This document shows, piece by piece, positions 63,835 to 64,000 of a DNA stretch of 64,000 nucleotides. This DNA is from Ketobacter sp963922875 (GTDB lineage: Bacteria; Pseudomonadota; Gammaproteobacteria; Pseudomonadales; Ketobacteraceae): positions 653,265-717,264 of the forward strand of contig CAWUJH010000001.1 in the NCBI GenBank assembly GCA_963922875.1, in the 5' to 3' direction. A program made the translations under genes and the position numbers. Numbering within the stretch: the first letter of the stretch is position 1; each line of letters starts with the position of its first letter. Under the pieces are notes generated by a model, which saw nothing but the letters and a program-made list of their open reading frames with translations, did not search any database and was not told the origin of the DNA.

Positions 63835-63954
63835 CGCTAACAAACTCATCAAGTGGAGGCAACTACGCTGCGCGATCTTTTGCGGTGTCGCTACGCGCCA
63901 CTTTACCGCAAAAATCGCTCCGCTACGCAGCCCCACTTATGCACGGCGTTAGCG
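63835..63954 (+). repeat. attC16
   Basis: 120 bp. R'' CGCTAAC (63835), R' GTTAGCG (63948). Family alpha. Conserved tail before it (GTGCTAAATTTAATTTATTG). Closes cassette 16; cassette 17 starts at 63949 and is cut by the window end. Confidence 0.93.
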
Positions 63955-64000
63955 TGAACTATTCGATCAATGCCAGTTAATATTCCTAATCGTTTTTTTG

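Larger units (their letters stand above)
51460..64000. mobile_element. Sedentary chromosomal integron (runs past the window end)
   Basis: Integrase on the reverse strand, attI, then an array of 16 complete cassettes whose recognisable genes are read rightward, with 16 attC sites spaced 570-910 bp. The cassettes look AT-richer than the flanking genes. attC sites resemble one another strongly, as in vibrio superintegrons. No transposon ends or resistance genes are seen, so it is a resident array rather than a class 1-type element. Confidence 0.95.

Noticed and set aside
53092..63954. CRISPR array
   Set aside because: Repeats are 112-120 bp imperfect palindromes spaced 570-910 bp by coding cassettes, next to an integron integrase; no cas genes.
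1..64000. tRNA or rRNA genes, insertion sequences, prophage
   Set aside because: No cloverleaf-like or rRNA sequence, no transposase and no phage structural genes seen on reading both strands; a profile search would be needed to exclude diverged tRNAs.

Overview
The window looks like the chromosome of a free-living, non-enteric gammaproteobacterium, probably of the Pseudomonadales/Cellvibrionales/Oceanospirillales type. The evidence is gene order: oxyR-recG, tkt-epd-pgk-fba, rpiA/ilvA divergent, and the block ygfA-6S RNA-zapA-(zapB-like)/ygfB-pepP-ubiH-ubiI-like are arrangements known from Pseudomonas and relatives. I cannot name a genus from the sequence alone.

Layout. 1-3465: lipoprotein group (3' end of an LpoB-like gene, two LPP20-family lipoproteins, one large unknown lipoprotein). 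3576-6121: YadG/YadH-type ABC exporter and an SDR epimerase. 6253-11120: oxyR, recG, recQ. 11278-16782: central carbon cluster tkt, epd, pgk, fba. 16876-21416: alpha/beta hydrolase, cytochrome P450 with an SDR, a HIT protein, an AraC regulator. 21571-35909: envelope/polysaccharide region with an LpxC homologue, a GT2 glycosyltransferase, a 2110-residue secreted malectin/FN3/SGNH-hydrolase protein, a small exported protein, a flippase-like membrane protein, a GT-C-like membrane protein and a second malectin/SGNH lipoprotein. 36332-39848: serA divergent from a D-2-hydroxyglutarate dehydrogenase-type flavoprotein, plus a FAH-family hydrolase. 39961-44442: an unknown gene, amt, rpiA, ilvA. 44720-51348: a small membrane protein, ygfA, 6S RNA, zapA and its coiled-coil partner, ygfB, pepP, two ubiquinone hydroxylases and a short unknown gene.

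51460-64000 is a sedentary chromosomal integron and continues past the window. It has an integron integrase (intI, reverse strand) with a LexA-type box in front, an attI junction I place at 52751, and 16 complete attC sites of 112-120 bp defining 16 cassettes, with a 17th started. Cassette limits are confirmed internally: the 7-bp core opening each cassette is the reverse complement (7/7 or 6/7) of the R'' core of that cassette's own attC. Nearly all cassette genes are short, point away from intI and have no recognisable function. Recognisable folds are DUF4124, DUF1330, a PD-(D/E)XK-like nuclease, a GFA/CENP-V protein, a GNAT acetyltransferase, a frameshifted GIY-YIG protein and a possible HEPN-type RNase.

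The most unusual signals: (1) cassettes fall into two structural classes. One carries conserved sequence outside attC on both sides (two 5' leader families, one with a covarying mini-hairpin, and a 3' tail before R''); the other has the stop codon at or inside attC and no such flanks. (2) A two-gene cassette holds a collapsed 19-bp attC between its genes. (3) A 1.22-kb near-identical in-frame repeat lies inside the giant malectin/FN3 gene. (4) Two paralogous malectin-SGNH proteins sit among glycosyltransferase and flippase genes and may be an undescribed surface glycan modification module.
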